9,079 bases of DNA, taken from positions 1 to 9,079 of the forward strand of contig JASBUM010000266.1 in assembly GCA_030147905.1 (NCBI GenBank), in the 5' to 3' direction. The notes beneath the pieces were generated by a model. That model was not told the DNA's origin, did not search any database, and saw nothing but the letters and a program-made list of their open reading frames with translations. Both the position numbers and the translations under genes were made by a program. Positions 7,245 through 9,079 of the stretch are shown here, one piece after another (positions within the stretch are counted from its first letter, which is position 1; every line of letters begins with the position of its first letter). Source of the DNA: Acidimangrovimonas sp. Lineage in GTDB: Bacteria > Pseudomonadota > Alphaproteobacteria > Rhodobacterales > Rhodobacteraceae.

Positions 7245-7931
7245 CTAGGTCAGCCAGCGGTCGTAATCGCTCACCAGAAGATGGCGTGGCGGCTCGTCCT
7301 CTTCGATCTCGGCAAAACGTCCGATCGGGTCGACAAAGACATTGTCGGTCTCGTCATCATTGACCGTCGAGACCTCGCCGATCAGCACGTCGCCGCCCTC
7401 GCCCCAGAACTTGTGCCAGTCCCCGGGCATCAGGGTCACCGATTCGCCGGGCGCGAGCATCAGGACCTCACCGGCCGCGAAATCGCGCCGCTGCCCGTCG
7501 CACCAGACCGAGCCGCCGGCGCCGGCGTCAAAACGCCCCCCGGCATCCGAGCCGTGCAACTCGACGGCCAGTGTTGCGCCGCCGCGGTTGATGATGTCCT
7601 CGGCCTTCACGACATGGGTATGGGTGGGGCTGATCTGGTCACGCCGGCTGATCAGCAGCTTTTCGGCGTAGCACATCCCCCCTCCCCGCTGGAGATCGGC
7701 CAGACGGCCGTTGCGCAAGGTGAACAGGAACAGGCCGAGGCGGTCGAAATCGCCCTGCCCGTAATCGGTGATGTCCCATCCCATGCGCGCATCGACGATG
7801 TGGCGCGCGGCATCGGCACGCTCACGGAATTGGTCCACGCTCCACCACGCGAAGGGCGGAAGGACAAAGCCGAACCCGGCGATGAACGCCTCCGCCTCTG
7901 CCATGATTTCATTGATCTGCGAGCGCTTCAT
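7245..7931 (-). CDS. D-lyxose/D-mannose isomerase-family cupin protein
   Basis: This 228-residue protein matches the D-lyxose isomerase family (Lyx_isomer cupin), whose members interconvert D-lyxose and D-xylulose, or D-mannose and D-fructose, with a divalent metal. Seen: WDITDYGQGDFDRLGLFLFTLRNG near 52-75, YAEKLLISRRDQISPTHTH (88-106), KAEDIINRGG (109-118), and PGDWHKFWG (169-177). The cupin metal ligands would be His104, His106, Glu111 and His173, all present, so it is probably active. ATG 7931-7929 is preceded at short spacing by GGAGGGGG, a strong ribosome-binding site. Upstream extension to 8024 gives unrelated residues. No sugar transporter or kinase is nearby, so the physiological substrate is open. 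It converges on kynU. Confidence 0.9.
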   Translation of the reverse strand: MKRSQINEIMAEAEAFIAGFGFVLPPFAWWSVDQFRERADAARHIVDARMGWDITDYGQGDFDRLGLFLFTLRNGRLADLQRGGGMCYAEKLLISRRDQISPTHTHVVKAEDIINRGGATLAVELHGSDAGGRFDAGAGGSVWCDGQRRDFAAGEVLMLAPGESVTLMPGDWHKFWGEGGDVLIGEVSTVNDDETDNVFVDPIGRFAEIEEDEPPRHLLVSDYDRWLT

Positions 7932-8310
7932 GCCCCCTCCGTCGCTGATGATCGCGGGTCCCGGCCCGGGCCGATGGACGGCCATGCGGGCCTGCCGGGC
8001 CGGAACCTCGCCTATGCTTGGCACCGGCCGCCGGCGGGTTCAATGGATGAAGTCGCGACGCCTCGGGAATTCCCGCCGCCGTGACGGCTGTGCCCGCCAC
8101 GACGCCCCGCGTGAACGCGCCGCAAGGCCATCCCTCCGGTCCCGCCTGTCGAACCCGCGGCGCCGCGCGCGCCTTGCCGCTGCACCACCTGCGGGCCGGT
8201 CAATGCGCGGGCCCGGTCGCACGGCCGCGATCACACGTCACGCCGACAACCCGCTCCGCTCGTCCGCGCCGCCCCGGCGCACCAAACGCGCGGCCTGTTG
8301 CCGAAGGGGG
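7932..8310. other. Intergenic region upstream of the isomerase gene
   Basis: This 379-bp stretch lies between the PuuD-like stop and the isomerase start on the minus strand. I see no gene: ORFs crossing it are Arg/Ala/Gly-rich shadows. It holds a perfect 12-bp palindrome CGGGAATTCCCG (8064-8075), 133 bases from the isomerase ATG, and an inverted repeat CGGGCC/GGCCCG (8192-8197 with 8210-8215). TTGAAC on the minus strand at about 8039-8044 could be a -35, but no -10 lies at normal spacing. The gap length suggests the isomerase has its own promoter. Confidence 0.5.
8064..8075. promoter_or_regulatory. 12-bp palindrome, possible operator
   Basis: CGGGAATTCCCG is a perfect palindrome in the leader region of the isomerase gene, with AATT at its centre in otherwise GC-rich sequence. 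This could be a repressor site, but a single palindrome of this length is weak evidence and no regulator gene is adjacent. Confidence 0.2.
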
Positions 8311-9079
8311 TCAGGCCGGTTCGGCCCGGCGCGCCGCGCGCTTTCCGGCCCATGCCCGGACGGCATCGCCGAAGGCAGCAAAGAGAGGGCGCGACACCGG
8401 ATCCCGGTCTGCTCGATATTCCGGGTGCCACTGCACCGCGAGGGTGAAACCCGGCGCGTCGCGGACATGGATCGCCTCGGGAGTGCCGTCCGGCGCCCAG
8501 CCCTCGATCACGATGCGTTCGCCCGCGCGCTTGATGCCCTGCCCGTGCAGGCTGTTCGTCATCACCTGATCGGCCCCGAAGAGGCGTGCGAAGACCCCGC
8601 CGGGCGTCAGGCCGACCAGGTGGCGAAGCGCGAATTTCTCCTCCAGCGTGCCGTCGGGCGGCATGCGGTGGTTCATCCGCCCCGGCAGGTCGCGGATCTC
8701 GGGGTGCAGCGTGCCGCCCATGGCAACGTTGACTTCCTGAAACCCGCGGCAAACACCGAGGAAGGGCTGACCGCGCTCGACACAGGCGCGGATCAGCGGC
8801 AGCGTCACCGCATCGCGGCAGCGGTCGAAGGCGCCATGGGCCTCGGTCGCCTCCTCGCCGTATTCGGAAGGGTGAACGTTGGGGCGTCCCCCCGTCAGCA
8901 GGAAGCCGTCGCAACGCTCCATCAGGTCCTCGACCGATACCAGCCGCGGATCCGCGGGCACGATCAGCGGAAGGCATCCCGCCACGTCTGCCACCGCCTG
9001 CGAGTTCATCAGCCCGCCGGCATGGACGTGGTAGCTCTCGTTCAGGACATGCGCATTGGCGATGATGCCGACAACCGGA
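8311..9079 (-). CDS. Gamma-glutamyl-gamma-aminobutyrate hydrolase-like (PuuD/peptidase C26) protein, 5' end outside window
   Basis: This is a class I glutamine amidotransferase-type hydrolase. The frame stays open from the right edge, beginning PVVGIIANAHVLNESYHVHA, which is the expected N-terminal strand, so only a few residues are likely missing; 255 are visible. ATG 9009 is internal and not the start. Seen: GFLLTGGRPNVHPSEYG, the nucleophile elbow GVCRGFQEVN (Cys at visible residue 110), HSL-type TNSLHGQGIK, and QWHPEY with catalytic His218 and Glu220, so the triad is complete. PuuD removes glutamate from gamma-glutamyl-GABA in putrescine breakdown. Family members also act on other gamma-glutamyl amides, and no polyamine gene is visible here, so the substrate is not assigned. 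An adjacent glutamine synthetase-like PuuA gene beyond the edge would support it. Confidence 0.9.
   Translation of the reverse strand, partial: PVVGIIANAHVLNESYHVHAGGLMNSQAVADVAGCLPLIVPADPRLVSVEDLMERCDGFLLTGGRPNVHPSEYGEEATEAHGAFDRCRDAVTLPLIRACVERGQPFLGVCRGFQEVNVAMGGTLHPEIRDLPGRMNHRMPPDGTLEEKFALRHLVGLTPGGVFARLFGADQVMTNSLHGQGIKRAGERIVIEGWAPDGTPEAIHVRDAPGFTLAVQWHPEYRADRDPVSRPLFAAFGDAVRAWAGKRAARRAEPA

Noticed and set aside
8009..8044. Promoter of the isomerase gene on the minus strand (TTGAAC with a CATAGG box)
   Set aside because: The spacing of about 20 bases is too long for a normal -35/-10 pair and the -10 match is poor.
8144..8170. TTCGA on the minus strand resembling a tRNA T-loop
   Set aside because: The flanks do not pair as a T-arm and no acceptor or anticodon stems can be drawn around it.

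Overview
This is a GC-rich, densely coded bacterial chromosome segment. The gene families and the pairing of an adrenodoxin-type ferredoxin with an FG-GAP protein and a small peptidoglycan-binding lipoprotein near purD fit an alphaproteobacterium of the Rhodobacterales, possibly Paracoccus-like. This placement rests on gene content and base composition, not on a phylogeny. No phage, plasmid, CRISPR, rRNA or tRNA gene, or insertion sequence was seen.

Layout, left to right. (1) The 3' end of purD (purine synthesis, + strand) enters from the left edge. (2) A non-coding gap of about 310 bp between convergent genes holds a run of nine Gs and a degenerate 15-bp tandem repeat array. (3) A two-gene minus-strand unit follows: a [2Fe-2S] ferredoxin whose stop codon overlaps by one base the start of an exported protein with two FG-GAP-like DLDGDG loops. 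(4) Divergent from it is a + strand lipoprotein with a C-terminal peptidoglycan-binding domain and an uncertain start. (5) A 302-bp gap with several dyads precedes a secreted phosphoesterase of the acid phosphatase/phospholipase C family. One of these dyads could form an RNA hairpin that covers part of its ribosome-binding site. (6) After two strong hairpins comes a + strand operon of an SDR oxidoreductase and kynureninase (kynU), for tryptophan/kynurenine breakdown to anthranilate and alanine. (7) A hairpin-rich convergent gap follows. (8) On the minus strand lie a D-lyxose isomerase-family cupin enzyme and, across a 379-bp gap, a class I glutamine amidotransferase-like hydrolase (PuuD/peptidase C26 family) that runs off the right edge.

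Most genes are recognisable housekeeping or catabolic functions, and I see no convincing undescribed multi-gene system. The observations most worth a second look are the possible ribosome-site hairpin upstream of the phosphoesterase, the repeat array between purD and the FG-GAP gene, the translational coupling of a cytoplasmic ferredoxin to an exported protein, and the hairpin element after kynU.
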